64,000 bases of DNA from Phytopseudomonas dryadis (GCF_004327355.1 NZ_QJUM01000004.1:124001-188000); one strand, 5' to 3'. Numbered from the stretch's first letter, positions 38,761-46,903 are shown. Notes: generated by a model from the sequence alone, not told the origin. A program made the numbers and translations.

Positions 38761-39637
38761 ACTCGAGAACCTCGGCTATCGCTACCCCGAAGCCCGCCAG
38801 CCCGCGCTGCTGGGGATCGACCTGCAACTGCAGGCCGGACAATGCCTGGGCCTGCTCGGCAGCAACGGCGCCGGCAAGACCACCCTGCTGTCGCTGCTCA
38901 GCGGCGTGCTGCAGCCGCTGAGCGGAAAGATCGTCTGGCAAGGCGAGCGGCGCATCGGCCTGGTGCCGCAGCAACTGGCGTTCTATGCCGGGCTGAAGGT
39001 GAAGGAGAACCTCGAACTGTTCGCCGACCTTCATCGGTTGCGCGGCGCTGAACGGCGCCAGCGCCTGGATCGCTGCATCGCCAGCACGGCCCTGGAGGAC
39101 AAACTCGAACGCCGCGCCGAACGCCTGTCCGGCGGCGAGCAACGGCGCCTGAACTTCGCCATCGGCCTGCTGCAGCCGGCAGAGCTGTATCTGTTCGACG
39201 AAGCCACAGTGGGCGTCGACGCCGCCAGCCGGCAGTTGCTGCTCGAGGCCGTCCGGCAACTGGCCGCCGAGGGCAAGGCGGTGATCTACACCAGTCATTA
39301 CCTCGACGAAGTGGAAAAGGTGGCGGATCGCATCCTGCTGCTTCACGAAGGCTGCGTGCAGCTGGATATCGACAAGCACCAGTTGCTCGGCGACCAGCCG
39401 GGGCTGCTTCTGGAATGGCCCGAGCGCATGCCAGGAGCTCTGTTGCCACTGCTCGACGAACTGGGCCTGAGTGTCGAACACCTGCCCACTGGCGTACGCA
39501 TCGCCTCGCTGGACGTGGCGCAGTTGCTGGCGATCACCCGCTGCATCGCCGAGCAAGCGCAGGCGCCAAGTCTGCTGCGCTTCGGCCGGCCATCACTGGA
39601 GCAACTCTACCTGCGCCTCAATGGAGGCCGGTTATGA
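38753..39637 (+). CDS. ABC transporter ATP-binding protein
   Basis: ATPase of 294 residues with Walker A GSNGAGKTT near residue 39, the signature LSGGEQRR near residue 127, Walker B LYLFDEATVGVD and the switch histidine in TSHYLDEV. About 75 C-terminal residues follow the ATPase core, as in DrrA/CcmA-type exporters. With the permease next door it makes an ABC-2 exporter. GTG 38753 overlaps the hotdog gene's stop; the longer frame upstream is in a different gene's shadow. Probably exports the DAR lipid or pigment across the inner membrane. Confidence 0.92.
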   Translation: MLELENLGYRYPEARQPALLGIDLQLQAGQCLGLLGSNGAGKTTLLSLLSGVLQPLSGKIVWQGERRIGLVPQQLAFYAGLKVKENLELFADLHRLRGAERRQRLDRCIASTALEDKLERRAERLSGGEQRRLNFAIGLLQPAELYLFDEATVGVDAASRQLLLEAVRQLAAEGKAVIYTSHYLDEVEKVADRILLLHEGCVQLDIDKHQLLGDQPGLLLEWPERMPGALLPLLDELGLSVEHLPTGVRIASLDVAQLLAITRCIAEQAQAPSLLRFGRPSLEQLYLRLNGGRL

Positions 39638-40821
39638 GACTGCGCGCCCTGGTTCGCAAGGAAATCCTCCTGTTGCTGCGCGATCCACACGCGCTGGCGG
39701 TGCTGTTCATCATGCCGACACTGTTTCTGGTGATCATGGCCGGGGCCATGTCCAGCTACCTGCAGGATCGTCTGCCGCCCCTGCAACTGGTTCTCGAAGC
39801 AGCACAGCAGAGCGATTCCAGCCGCTTCTTCCAGAGTGCGCTGCAGGCGCAATTACCCGACAGCCAGTTGCTCGCCAGCGGCCCGCCGGAGATGGCACGC
39901 ATCAGCCTGGCCGCCGACTTCGACGACAGGCTGCTGGATACGCCTCACCAGGGTCCAGCCCTGAGCTTCCCGGCCCAGTTCGACCGCCTCTCGCGCCAGC
40001 GCCTGCATGGCGCGGTGACCATCGCCCTGGCACAGACCCGATTGCTCGCTTATCTGCAGGACAGCGGCGCGCTGGAGGAAGGCCTTACCCCGGCCGAGCA
40101 GCTCGAGCTGATCCAGCAACGGACCGAGAGCCATATCGACGAGCAGGAACGCCTGGCCAGCGGCGACCTGAGCGACCGAGCCAACGCCACGCAGATGAGC
40201 GTGCCGGCCTGGCTGATCTTCGGCATGTTCTTCGTGGTGCTGCCGATGGCCGGCAGCTTCCAGCGCGAGCAGCAGAGCGGCGCGCTGCTGCGTTTTCGTT
40301 GCCTGGGCCTGGAGCTCGGCACCCTGGCGTTGAGCAAGATGCTGCCTTACCTGGCCATCAACCTGCTGCAGTTCGTGCTGCTCCTGGGCATCGGCATGCA
40401 CGGCCTGCCACTGCTCGGCCTGCCAGCGCTGGAACTCAATGGCAGCCTCGCGGCCTATGCGCTGCTGGCGGCGAGCATCGCCCTGGCCACCAGCAGCCTG
40501 GGCCTGCTGCTGGCGGCCTTGGCGCGCAGTAGTGAACAAGCCCTATTGCTTGGCGGCGGGATCAATATCATCCTCGCAGCCATCGGCGGCATCATGGTGC
40601 CCAAGAGCGTGATGCCGGAGGCCATGCGCCATCTGGCGGAAATTTCCCCGATGAGCTGGGCGCTCGATGCTTTCCTCACCCTGCTGGTGGGCCACGGTTC
40701 ACTGAACGACGTAGCGCCCGGGTGCACGCGCCTGCTGCTGTTCGCGGCTCTGGCCGGCGCCGGTGGCTTGTTCCTGTTCCACAAACGAGTACAGCAAACG
40801 CAATGGACGACACACTACTAG
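39634..40821 (+). CDS. ABC-2 type transporter permease
   Basis: Permease of 395 residues: helix 1 at about residues 19-36, a large extracytoplasmic loop to about residue 190, then five helices (LIFGMFFVVLPMAGSF onward). This is the YhhJ/ABC-2 layout with an expanded periplasmic domain, as in exporters of lipophilic compounds. It overlaps the ATPase gene by four bases and the ACP gene by 19, so it is clearly part of the same translation unit. This gives the locus a second exporter besides the MMPL protein. Confidence 0.9.
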   Translation: MRLRALVRKEILLLLRDPHALAVLFIMPTLFLVIMAGAMSSYLQDRLPPLQLVLEAAQQSDSSRFFQSALQAQLPDSQLLASGPPEMARISLAADFDDRLLDTPHQGPALSFPAQFDRLSRQRLHGAVTIALAQTRLLAYLQDSGALEEGLTPAEQLELIQQRTESHIDEQERLASGDLSDRANATQMSVPAWLIFGMFFVVLPMAGSFQREQQSGALLRFRCLGLELGTLALSKMLPYLAINLLQFVLLLGIGMHGLPLLGLPALELNGSLAAYALLAASIALATSSLGLLLAALARSSEQALLLGGGINIILAAIGGIMVPKSVMPEAMRHLAEISPMSWALDAFLTLLVGHGSLNDVAPGCTRLLLFAALAGAGGLFLFHKRVQQTQWTTHY

Positions 40822-41069
40822 AAGAAAAACTCAAGCAATTGCTGATTCGCGAGTGCGACAAGGAAGACGACATCGACTGGCAGAGCATCGACAACGACGA
40901 GCCGCTGTTCGGCCAGCAGAGCCGCATCCAGATGGACAGCCTGGACGCGCTGCAGGTCTCGCTGGCGCTGCAGCAGCACTATGGCGTGCGCATCGAGGGC
41001 GCCAAGGACGGCCGACGCATCCTCAACAGCATCGCCAGCATCGCAGCCTTCATCAGGCACAAGCAGTGA
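40803..41069 (+). CDS. Acyl carrier protein 3
   Basis: Acyl carrier protein of 88 residues with the phosphopantetheine serine S46 in IQMDSLDALQVS. It is unlike ACPs 1 and 2 in sequence, with an acidic N-terminal half (ECDKEDDIDWQSIDNDE). Its place directly before a ketosynthase suggests it serves the second module, possibly as the DAR-pathway carrier. The start lies inside the permease gene and the stop overlaps the KS start. Confidence 0.88.
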   Translation: MDDTLLEEKLKQLLIRECDKEDDIDWQSIDNDEPLFGQQSRIQMDSLDALQVSLALQQHYGVRIEGAKDGRRILNSIASIAAFIRHKQ

Positions 41070-42175
41070 CCCCCGTCTACCTCCAGCGCGGCGCCCTGCA
41101 CAGCGCGCTCGGCAGCGATCTGTACGCGGCCAGCGAAGCCCTGCAGCGCGGCGTGCTGCCCGAGGCGGGCACCTTCGTGCTGCACGAACTGCAGCAGCCG
41201 CGCGCGTACCTGGGCGTCGCGCCGACCGATGAAAGCCGGGACCAGCATCTCGATCGCCTGATCCGCGAGACACTTGGCGAGGACGCCGGTGCACTGGACG
41301 ATTGCCTGCTGATCGTTGCCAGCACCAGCCTGGACATCGACGAACTGGAAGAGCGCACGGGCCAGGCCGGCGGCTTCCACCCGGATCACTCGACCCCCCT
41401 CGACCTGATCGCCGAGCAGTTGCGCCAACGCTGGGGCTTCGCCGATGCCTTTACCCTGAACACCGCGTGCACCAGCGCTGCCAATGGTCTGCTGTACGGT
41501 GCCCGACTGCTCGCCGCGAACCTGTACCGGCGCGTCCTGGTGCTGGCCTTCGAAACCTCCAGCGCGGTGGCCCAGCAAGGTTTCGGCGCTCTGGACCTGA
41601 TCTCCGCCAGTGGCCACTACCGCCCCTTCCACCCCCAGCGCGATGGCCTGATTCTCGGCGAGGCCTACGTGGCCACGCTGCTGGCACTGGAGCCCGGCCC
41701 AGCCCCCTTGGCCAGGCTGCTCGGCGGTTTCAGTGCCTGCGACACCAGCAACCTGACCACCACCCGCGAAGATGGCAGCCATATCGACTGGGTGATGCGC
41801 GAAGCCCTGCGCAGCGCCGGCACCAGCGCCGAGCGGATCGGTCTGGTGAAACTGCACGGCACCGCCACCGGCGCCAACGACCGAGCCGAGAGCAACGGCG
41901 TGCGCCTGCTGTTCGGCGCGGCGCTGCCGCCGCTGTGCGTGCTCAAGCCCTGGCTCGGCCACACCCTGGGCGCCTGCGGCCTCGCTGAAACCCTGCTGCT
42001 GGTGCACAACCTCGGGCATCTTCCGGCTTGCGATTACGCCGGCGAAGCCCTGCTACCACTGCCGGCCAGGCCGCTCGCCATCACCAATGACAGCCTGCTG
42101 CTGGCCAACTTCTTCGGTTTCGGCGGCAACAACGCCAGCCTGGTACTGCAGCGCTGCCAGGGAGACGCATCATGA
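41066..42175 (+). CDS. Beta-ketoacyl synthase of the second module
   Basis: Ketosynthase of 369 residues, shorter than FabF at its N-terminus, with active-site Cys135 (NTACTSAANG), LHGTATGAND and KPWLGHTLGACG, and the closing FFGFGGNNASLVL. All catalytic residues are present. GTG 41066 overlaps the ACP stop (GTGA). It pairs in operon with the half-sized KS-like protein that follows, which suggests a KS/chain-length-factor dimer separate from that of the APE module. Probably supplies a beta-ketoacyl chain for DAR assembly. Confidence 0.87.
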   Translation: MTPVYLQRGALHSALGSDLYAASEALQRGVLPEAGTFVLHELQQPRAYLGVAPTDESRDQHLDRLIRETLGEDAGALDDCLLIVASTSLDIDELEERTGQAGGFHPDHSTPLDLIAEQLRQRWGFADAFTLNTACTSAANGLLYGARLLAANLYRRVLVLAFETSSAVAQQGFGALDLISASGHYRPFHPQRDGLILGEAYVATLLALEPGPAPLARLLGGFSACDTSNLTTTREDGSHIDWVMREALRSAGTSAERIGLVKLHGTATGANDRAESNGVRLLFGAALPPLCVLKPWLGHTLGACGLAETLLLVHNLGHLPACDYAGEALLPLPARPLAITNDSLLLANFFGFGGNNASLVLQRCQGDAS

Positions 42176-42723
42176 GCCTAGCCATCGCCGCCTGCAGCGT
42201 TCGCGGCAATGCGAGCTGCTCCGACAAGGACCTGAAAGCCGCCCTGGGTGAATGGTTGAACAGCCCGCCGCGGCGCATCGACCGGCTGATCCTGCAGGCG
42301 CTGCTGTGCAGCGCACCGCTCAAGGCCCAGGTACGCAACGATTGCGGGTTGTATCTGGCTTCGCGTCACCCGGCACGGGCGACCATGGGCTCGCTGCTCG
42401 ACGCGGTGTGCGTCCACCAACTGCAGCCCAAGCCCTTCGAATTCGTCAACAGCGTCAGCAATGCCGCCGGTTTCCACGTTGCGGCGCAGTTGGGGCTGGA
42501 GGGGCCGAACCTGTTCATCGGTGCCGGACCGAATGTGTGGAAACAGCTGCAGGCGTTGGCCGCACTGGATCTGGCCGACGGCCTGATCAGCCAGGCGCTG
42601 CTGGTGGTGATCGATGAAAACGACGAGTTCGAGGCCCAGGCGGTGCTGATCAATGGGCTGAGCAAAGCGGCAGATTTTGCCGAGCTAACGGCGGGGATCG
42701 ACGTGCTGCAGTTGCAGCTATAA
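42172..42723 (+). CDS. Half-sized ketosynthase-like protein without active-site cysteine
   Basis: Protein of 183 residues matching only the N-terminal ketosynthase half: GLYLASRHPARATMGSLLDA, then FVNSVSNAAGFHVAAQLGLE. The nucleophile position reads SNAAGF, so there is no cysteine and no condensation activity. It lacks the His-His half. By analogy with ApeC-like factors it may bind the preceding KS and set chain length. It is 54 residues shorter than the factor at 18334 and not closely similar. It is the last gene before the palindromes at 42752-42888. Confidence 0.75.
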   Translation: MSLAIAACSVRGNASCSDKDLKAALGEWLNSPPRRIDRLILQALLCSAPLKAQVRNDCGLYLASRHPARATMGSLLDAVCVHQLQPKPFEFVNSVSNAAGFHVAAQLGLEGPNLFIGAGPNVWKQLQALAALDLADGLISQALLVVIDENDEFEAQAVLINGLSKAADFAELTAGIDVLQLQL

Positions 42724-42751
42724 AAAAGCGGCTGCTTTTGGCGATAGCGCC

Positions 42752-42803
42752 CGTAGGATGGGTGAAACCCATCGGCATATTGATGGGTTTCACCCATCCT
42801 ACG
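42752..42803. repeat. Perfect 22-bp inverted repeat downstream of the second-module operon
   Basis: Arms 42752-42773 and 42782-42803 pair without mismatch around an 8-base loop; the core is GTAGGATGGGTGAAACCC. It lies between convergent operons and is a likely terminator or dispersed repeat. Confidence 0.85.
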
Positions 42804-42813
42804 AGCTGTGACT

Positions 42814-42888
42814 GTGGGAGGGGCCGGGCGGCGATCCGCTTTAGCCGCGAGCCCTTCGCGCCCCAATCGCGGCTAAAGCCCCTCCCAC
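42814..42888. repeat. REP-like palindrome GTGGGAGGGGC type
   Basis: Outer arms GTGGGAGGGGC (42814-42824) and complement (42878-42888), inner arms TTTAGCCGCGA (42840-42850) and complement (42867-42877). A 15-base insertion in the left arm breaks the symmetry. This is a common Pseudomonas palindrome type. Confidence 0.75.
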
Positions 42889-42929
42889 GCAAACCGCAAC
42901 GTCCGCTTCCGCCTTACTGCAACCCTGGC

Positions 42930-43931
42930 TCATCCCTTGCGCCTGGCCCAGGCGCCCAACTCCTTCATCAACACCCGTTCCTGATCGGCAATCGCACGCA
43001 GCCTGTCGGCGATCGGCCGGAAATCCGGAACCTCGCCCTTGCTACGGCTGGCCCGCACACAGGCCGAGGCGAACTGGCGCCAGTCATCGCCCACCGCGGT
43101 CATGCGCACCGAGGCCTCCCGCAGCGTGGTATCCCCGATCTTCTCGCCGGCCTCCTGCAGAAAGCTCGCGTACATGAAGCGAAAGCCCGCACCACCGGTG
43201 CCGATCTCCTCCTGCATGCGCACGATATGGGTGAGGTACAGGCGGTTGTACTTGGCCTGCGCCGGATCGAGCGCCTCGACGCGCTTGGCCAGGTGCCCGA
43301 TGCCGCGAATGCCGATCCACGGCAATGGCATGCCATCGAGGATGCGCGCGGTGGACAACACACTCTGGCGTATCAGCCGCTCCCAGTCCTGGTCGAGCGA
43401 GACGTCGTCCAGGTAATACATCAGGCCCTTGGCCGCCAGTGCACCCTTGGCGAAGCGCGCCTTCTGCAGATCCTCGGCGGCGCAACGCACCGGCGCCTCG
43501 AACACCGGATCGCTGAGCAGGTACTCATTGCCCTCGCGGCCGTAGGCCAGCAGGTTGTGGGCATTGAAGTGAAAGCGCATCTCCGGCGGGAAATACGGCA
43601 GCCAGAACACCGAGCTTTGCAAACCGGCCAAGCGGCCACTGTCGAGCGCAGCGTCCAGGGCAACGCGCCCTTGCTCGGGACTGGAGAAGGTACGGCTGGT
43701 CAGGCGCACGCCCAGACGCTTGCTGAGGGTCTTGATCAGGTGACGGGGCGGCATGCGGTAGGCAATCAGCGGCATACCGCCGAGCTTGACGATCGGCAGG
43801 TAGGCGAAAGCCAGGCCGGATGCCAGGCCGAACGCCATCGGCTCGCTCATCGGCAGGCCGGCATGGGTCAGCAGGCTGGCCATGACGCCGCTTTCGCAGT
43901 GGGCGCTCTGGCGGTGCTCGAACGCGGTCAT
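42930..43931 (-). CDS. BtrH N-terminal domain protein (DUF4872-like C-terminus)
   Basis: Protein of 333 residues with the butirosin-biosynthesis BtrH-like N-terminus: HRQSAHCESGVMASLLTHAG near the start carries the presumed catalytic cysteine (C13), followed by the histidine in MRFHFNAHNLLAYG and SDPVFEAPVR. BtrH transfers an acyl group from an ACP to an amine. A homologue here could move an acyl chain from a carrier protein, for example to make the aryl polyene-DAR ester. This is inference; I only know that this family recurs in flexirubin-type loci. It overlaps the upstream gene by four bases (ATGA) and ends the minus-strand operon. Confidence 0.78.
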   Translation of the reverse strand: MTAFEHRQSAHCESGVMASLLTHAGLPMSEPMAFGLASGLAFAYLPIVKLGGMPLIAYRMPPRHLIKTLSKRLGVRLTSRTFSSPEQGRVALDAALDSGRLAGLQSSVFWLPYFPPEMRFHFNAHNLLAYGREGNEYLLSDPVFEAPVRCAAEDLQKARFAKGALAAKGLMYYLDDVSLDQDWERLIRQSVLSTARILDGMPLPWIGIRGIGHLAKRVEALDPAQAKYNRLYLTHIVRMQEEIGTGGAGFRFMYASFLQEAGEKIGDTTLREASVRMTAVGDDWRQFASACVRASRSKGEVPDFRPIADRLRAIADQERVLMKELGAWARRKG

Positions 43932-44335
43932 GGCAGTTCTCTCTGGTAGCGACGCAATTCGTCGACGGACAGGCCGAAGGCTTCGGCATAGCGCGCCAGC
44001 AACGCGGTGCTCAGGCGTCGGTAGATCTCCGGGCGAAAATGCCGGCGCATGCGCCATTGCCAGAGCCCGGTGATCTGCGCCAGTGCCGGTTCGTCCATGC
44101 GGTAGCGGTACATCAGGTGTTTCAGCGGCGACAGCTCGCCACGACGCCAGGCCGCTTCGGCCTCGGCCGCCTGGGCCTCGAGCTCGGCCACCGCCAACTG
44201 GGTGGCGTAGGCTTCGGGCTCCCAGCCATCGCTCTGGGTGCCCTGGTAATGGCCGCTGGCATCCACGGCATAGACCAGCTTGCTGTGGCCGCCATAGGTG
44301 GAGCTGTGATCCTGAGGAACCTCGTCAAGCTTCAT
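43928..44335 (-). CDS. Conserved small protein of DAR loci, unknown function
   Basis: Protein of 135 residues. The N-terminus is MKLDEVPQDHSSTYGGHSK, a pattern I have seen next to KASIII-type genes in proteobacterial clusters. The middle is an alanine/glutamate-rich helix (VAELEAQAAEAEAAWRRGEL). The C-terminus (LAQITGLWQWRMRRHFRPEI, then SVDELRRYQ) looks like a helix-turn-helix. It could be an adaptor or regulator; no enzyme motif is visible. The start overlaps the darB stop by 11 bases. Confidence 0.72.
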   Translation of the reverse strand: MKLDEVPQDHSSTYGGHSKLVYAVDASGHYQGTQSDGWEPEAYATQLAVAELEAQAAEAEAAWRRGELSPLKHLMYRYRMDEPALAQITGLWQWRMRRHFRPEIYRRLSTALLARYAEAFGLSVDELRRYQRELP

Positions 44336-45482
44336 GGCCGACCACCGTGAGATGCATGAAGGCACTGGAGAAACGCCCGCTTTCCGGCACGTAGCACAGC
44401 AGCTTCTGGCCGCTGCGCAGGCGCCCGCCGTTGAACAGCTCGTCAAGGATGATGAAGATCGACGCCGCGCCGGTGTTGCCCTTGCTGGTCAGGTTGGTGA
44501 ACCAGCGCTCGGCAGGGATCGGCAGGTCGACATTGGCCAGGCCCACGGCCAGGCGTTCGCGGAAGAATTCCGACGAGTAATGCGGCAGGAACCAGTCGAT
44601 ATCCGCCACGCGCAGCTCACGGCGCGTCATGATGCGCCGCAGCGCCTCTTCCACGGTGTACTTGACGATGTTTTCGTTGAGCAGTTTGACGTCCTGCTTG
44701 ATCGCCATTACCGACTGCCGCGCGCGCTCATCGGCGTCGTAACGGCTCCAGCCACGCAGGCTGCCGTCCTGCATGTCGGCGCCGGCGTACATGCAGGCCG
44801 GCATCCGGTCGGCGAACGAGAGAATATCCAGCCAGTCGATACGCAGGCTCAACCCGCTGGCGTTGGGATGCCCCTGCAGCAGCACGGCGCCAGCGCCGTC
44901 GGACAGCATCCAGCGCAGGAAATCCTTCTCGAAGGCGATTTCCGGATGGCTCTCCAGTTCGTCGACGCGGCTCTCGTACTCGGCATTGAAGTTGCGCGCC
45001 TGCATCAGCGTCGACGCCACTTCAGAGCCGCAAGCCACGGCGTTGCGGCTTTCGCCACTGGCCACGCTCATCCAGGCGTACTTCAGCGCGGTCATCCCGC
45101 ACAGGCAGATGCCCGCCGTGGTCGCCACCTCACAGGGCGGGTTGCCCAGTTCGCCGTGCACCATCACGCCGTGGCCGGGCATCATCTGGTCGGGCGAAGA
45201 GGTGCTGGCGACCAGGCAATCCAGGCTGTCCAGCGCGAAGCCCGCGCCTGCCAGACCACGGATCGCCTCGGCGCTGAGCTGCGCGTTGCTCATGCTCGGC
45301 TCGCCGGTGCGTGGATCGATGACGTAGTGGCGCTGCTGGATGCCGTTACGGCGCAAGACCAGCTTGCGCGCACGCGACGGCTTGCCACCGACCATGCCAA
45401 GCCGAGCCTCCATCTGCTCGTTGTCGACCGGCTCATGGGGCAGAAACGCACTGATGCGGTTGATGAATACGGGGGTTACCAC
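44325..45482 (-). CDS. darB: KASIII-like ketosynthase DarB (dialkylresorcinol pathway)
   Basis: FabH-like condensing enzyme of 385 residues. The catalytic cysteine is C126 in TAGICLCGM (a second Cys at 128), the histidine H301 in FLPHYSSEF, and the asparagine is in SKGNTGAAS, completing a Cys-His-Asn triad. In characterised DAR pathways DarB joins two acyl chains and cyclises them to a cyclohexanedione. GTG 45482 follows GAGGTAATCCC and opens directly into the conserved VFINRISAFLPHEPV; the 19-codon extension to 45539 overlaps darA and is not needed. The adjacent darA supports the assignment. Confidence 0.87.
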   Translation of the reverse strand: MVTPVFINRISAFLPHEPVDNEQMEARLGMVGGKPSRARKLVLRRNGIQQRHYVIDPRTGEPSMSNAQLSAEAIRGLAGAGFALDSLDCLVASTSSPDQMMPGHGVMVHGELGNPPCEVATTAGICLCGMTALKYAWMSVASGESRNAVACGSEVASTLMQARNFNAEYESRVDELESHPEIAFEKDFLRWMLSDGAGAVLLQGHPNASGLSLRIDWLDILSFADRMPACMYAGADMQDGSLRGWSRYDADERARQSVMAIKQDVKLLNENIVKYTVEEALRRIMTRRELRVADIDWFLPHYSSEFFRERLAVGLANVDLPIPAERWFTNLTSKGNTGAASIFIILDELFNGGRLRSGQKLLCYVPESGRFSSAFMHLTVVGHEA

Positions 45483-45501
45483 GGGATTACCTCGAACCAC
45501 T

Positions 45502-46419
45502 TCACTCGCCGGACGGGCCGGCGAAGTAGGCCTTTTCACGCTGGATTCGCGCCTTGAACAGCGGGGCCAACATTTTTTTCAACAGGGCACTGATCGGCAC
45601 CACGGTCAGAATCAGGCAGATCAGGAACACGATGTACACCATCAGCCCGGCGCCACGGCGCTTGCTCTGCTGCGGGCCGAGGGCGGCAAGCAGCCGGCTC
45701 CACAGCGTGAAGCTGCGATTACCGACCTTTTCGCTGGCGATCAGCTTTTCATCCACCTTCACCGCACCCAGGCCGCGGAGCATCGGTTGCTCGATGGGCT
45801 GCTCGTCAGCCAGCAGGCGGCGCGCCATAGCATCACCGAAGCGGCTGGCATCGGCCATTTCCATCTCGTCGATACCGGCGCGCGGCACCCAGCTGTAGGG
45901 TTTCTGTCGACCGGTGAACATCCACAACGGCGTGGCCAGGAAACTCGCCGCCGTGCCGCAGGCATCGGTCAGCACCACATTGTCGACCAGTTTTGCGCCC
46001 AACGCCTGCAGGCGCGTCTTGACCTTTTCCTGGGCCATCAGCCACATATTGCGGCAGCCGATCAGGGTCACCACGGGCGTATCCTGCAACAGCCGCGCGG
46101 CCTCGGGCGTCGCGAGGAAACTGGTGAACGGCAACGACGGCGACAGGAACCACACCTGATAGGCGAGAATCACCAGGTCGTAATCCTTGTCGGCATCGAT
46201 TGCCAACGGCAACAGGGGCTGCGGCTGCATCAGCACGGTTTCCGGGAAGATCCGGAAGAAGCCGAGAAAGGGCCACGGAAAGGGAAAAGGCTTGGCCGGC
46301 TCCAGCGCCAGGAAATCCACCTGGATGCCGTCACTCGCCTGCAGGGGCGCACAGACCGATTGCACCAGGCGGTTCAATTGGCCAGTCTGTGAGAAGTGAA
46401 CGACGAGAACCTGACGCAT
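45502..46419 (-). CDS. darA: DarA-type dialkylresorcinol aromatising/condensing enzyme
   Basis: Protein of 305 residues with a flavodoxin/NAD(P)H-quinone-reductase-like start, VLVVHFSQTGQLNRLV, an FMN phosphate loop, and the VILAYQVWFLSPSLPFTSFL segment. The C-terminus carries two hydrophobic helices (MVYIVFLICLILTVVPISAL), so it is membrane-bound. In DAR pathways this partner of DarB is reported to aromatise the cyclohexanedione to the resorcinol, which suits an FMN fold. ATG 46419 has a weak ribosome site; the -10-like CATAAT on the minus strand overlaps the start codon of the divergent DUF2141 gene 31 bases away. Confidence 0.85.
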   Translation of the reverse strand: MRQVLVVHFSQTGQLNRLVQSVCAPLQASDGIQVDFLALEPAKPFPFPWPFLGFFRIFPETVLMQPQPLLPLAIDADKDYDLVILAYQVWFLSPSLPFTSFLATPEAARLLQDTPVVTLIGCRNMWLMAQEKVKTRLQALGAKLVDNVVLTDACGTAASFLATPLWMFTGRQKPYSWVPRAGIDEMEMADASRFGDAMARRLLADEQPIEQPMLRGLGAVKVDEKLIASEKVGNRSFTLWSRLLAALGPQQSKRRGAGLMVYIVFLICLILTVVPISALLKKMLAPLFKARIQREKAYFAGPSGE

Positions 46420-46450
46420 TTAAAGCGAATCCCTGCAAAATGGGCGGATT

Positions 46451-46903
46451 ATGCCACAGAGAATTCTTCAAATCGTAACCAAAGGCTGCACGGTCTGCGC
46501 AGTGGTTCTCCTGCTCGGCTCTTTGTCGGCGCAGGCGGGCGATCTGCTGATACGCGTGGAGGACAACCAGAGCGACGCCACGCTGTACCTGGCCCTGGTG
46601 GCCGCTGAGCAGGAAAGCTGGGAGCCCATGCTGCGTGAGCTGCAGGGCGCAGGGGAGCAACTGATCCTCAAGGACGTGCCGCCCGGACGCTTCGCCCTGC
46701 AGTTGTTTCAGGACAGCAACGGCAACGGTCGCCTCGACCTCAGCCCGCGAGGAATTCCCCTCGAGCCAGTCGGGTTTTCCAGCAACCCGTCACTGTTCAA
46801 GGGCAAGCCCAAGCCAAAGGACGCTCAGTTCGAGCACGGTGAAGAGGACACTCTGATCGGCGTACGCCTGCACCAGCCCCGAGGTGGACGCCAGGCGGAC
46901 TGA
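46451..46903 (+). CDS. DUF2141 family exported protein
   Basis: Periplasmic protein of 150 residues. A signal peptide (about residues 1-30, ending AQAGD) is followed by the DUF2141 beta-sandwich: LLIRVEDNQSDATLYLALVA, then LFQDSNGNGRLDLSPRGIPLEPVGFS, with an EF-hand-like calcium-type loop DSNGNGRLD. The function of the family is unknown. It stands divergent from darA and convergent with hemE, leaving only six bases before the hemE stop. A similar gene precedes hemE in other pseudomonads as I recall, so it probably belongs to the core genome rather than the pigment locus. Confidence 0.85.
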   Translation: MPQRILQIVTKGCTVCAVVLLLGSLSAQAGDLLIRVEDNQSDATLYLALVAAEQESWEPMLRELQGAGEQLILKDVPPGRFALQLFQDSNGNGRLDLSPRGIPLEPVGFSSNPSLFKGKPKPKDAQFEHGEEDTLIGVRLHQPRGGRQAD

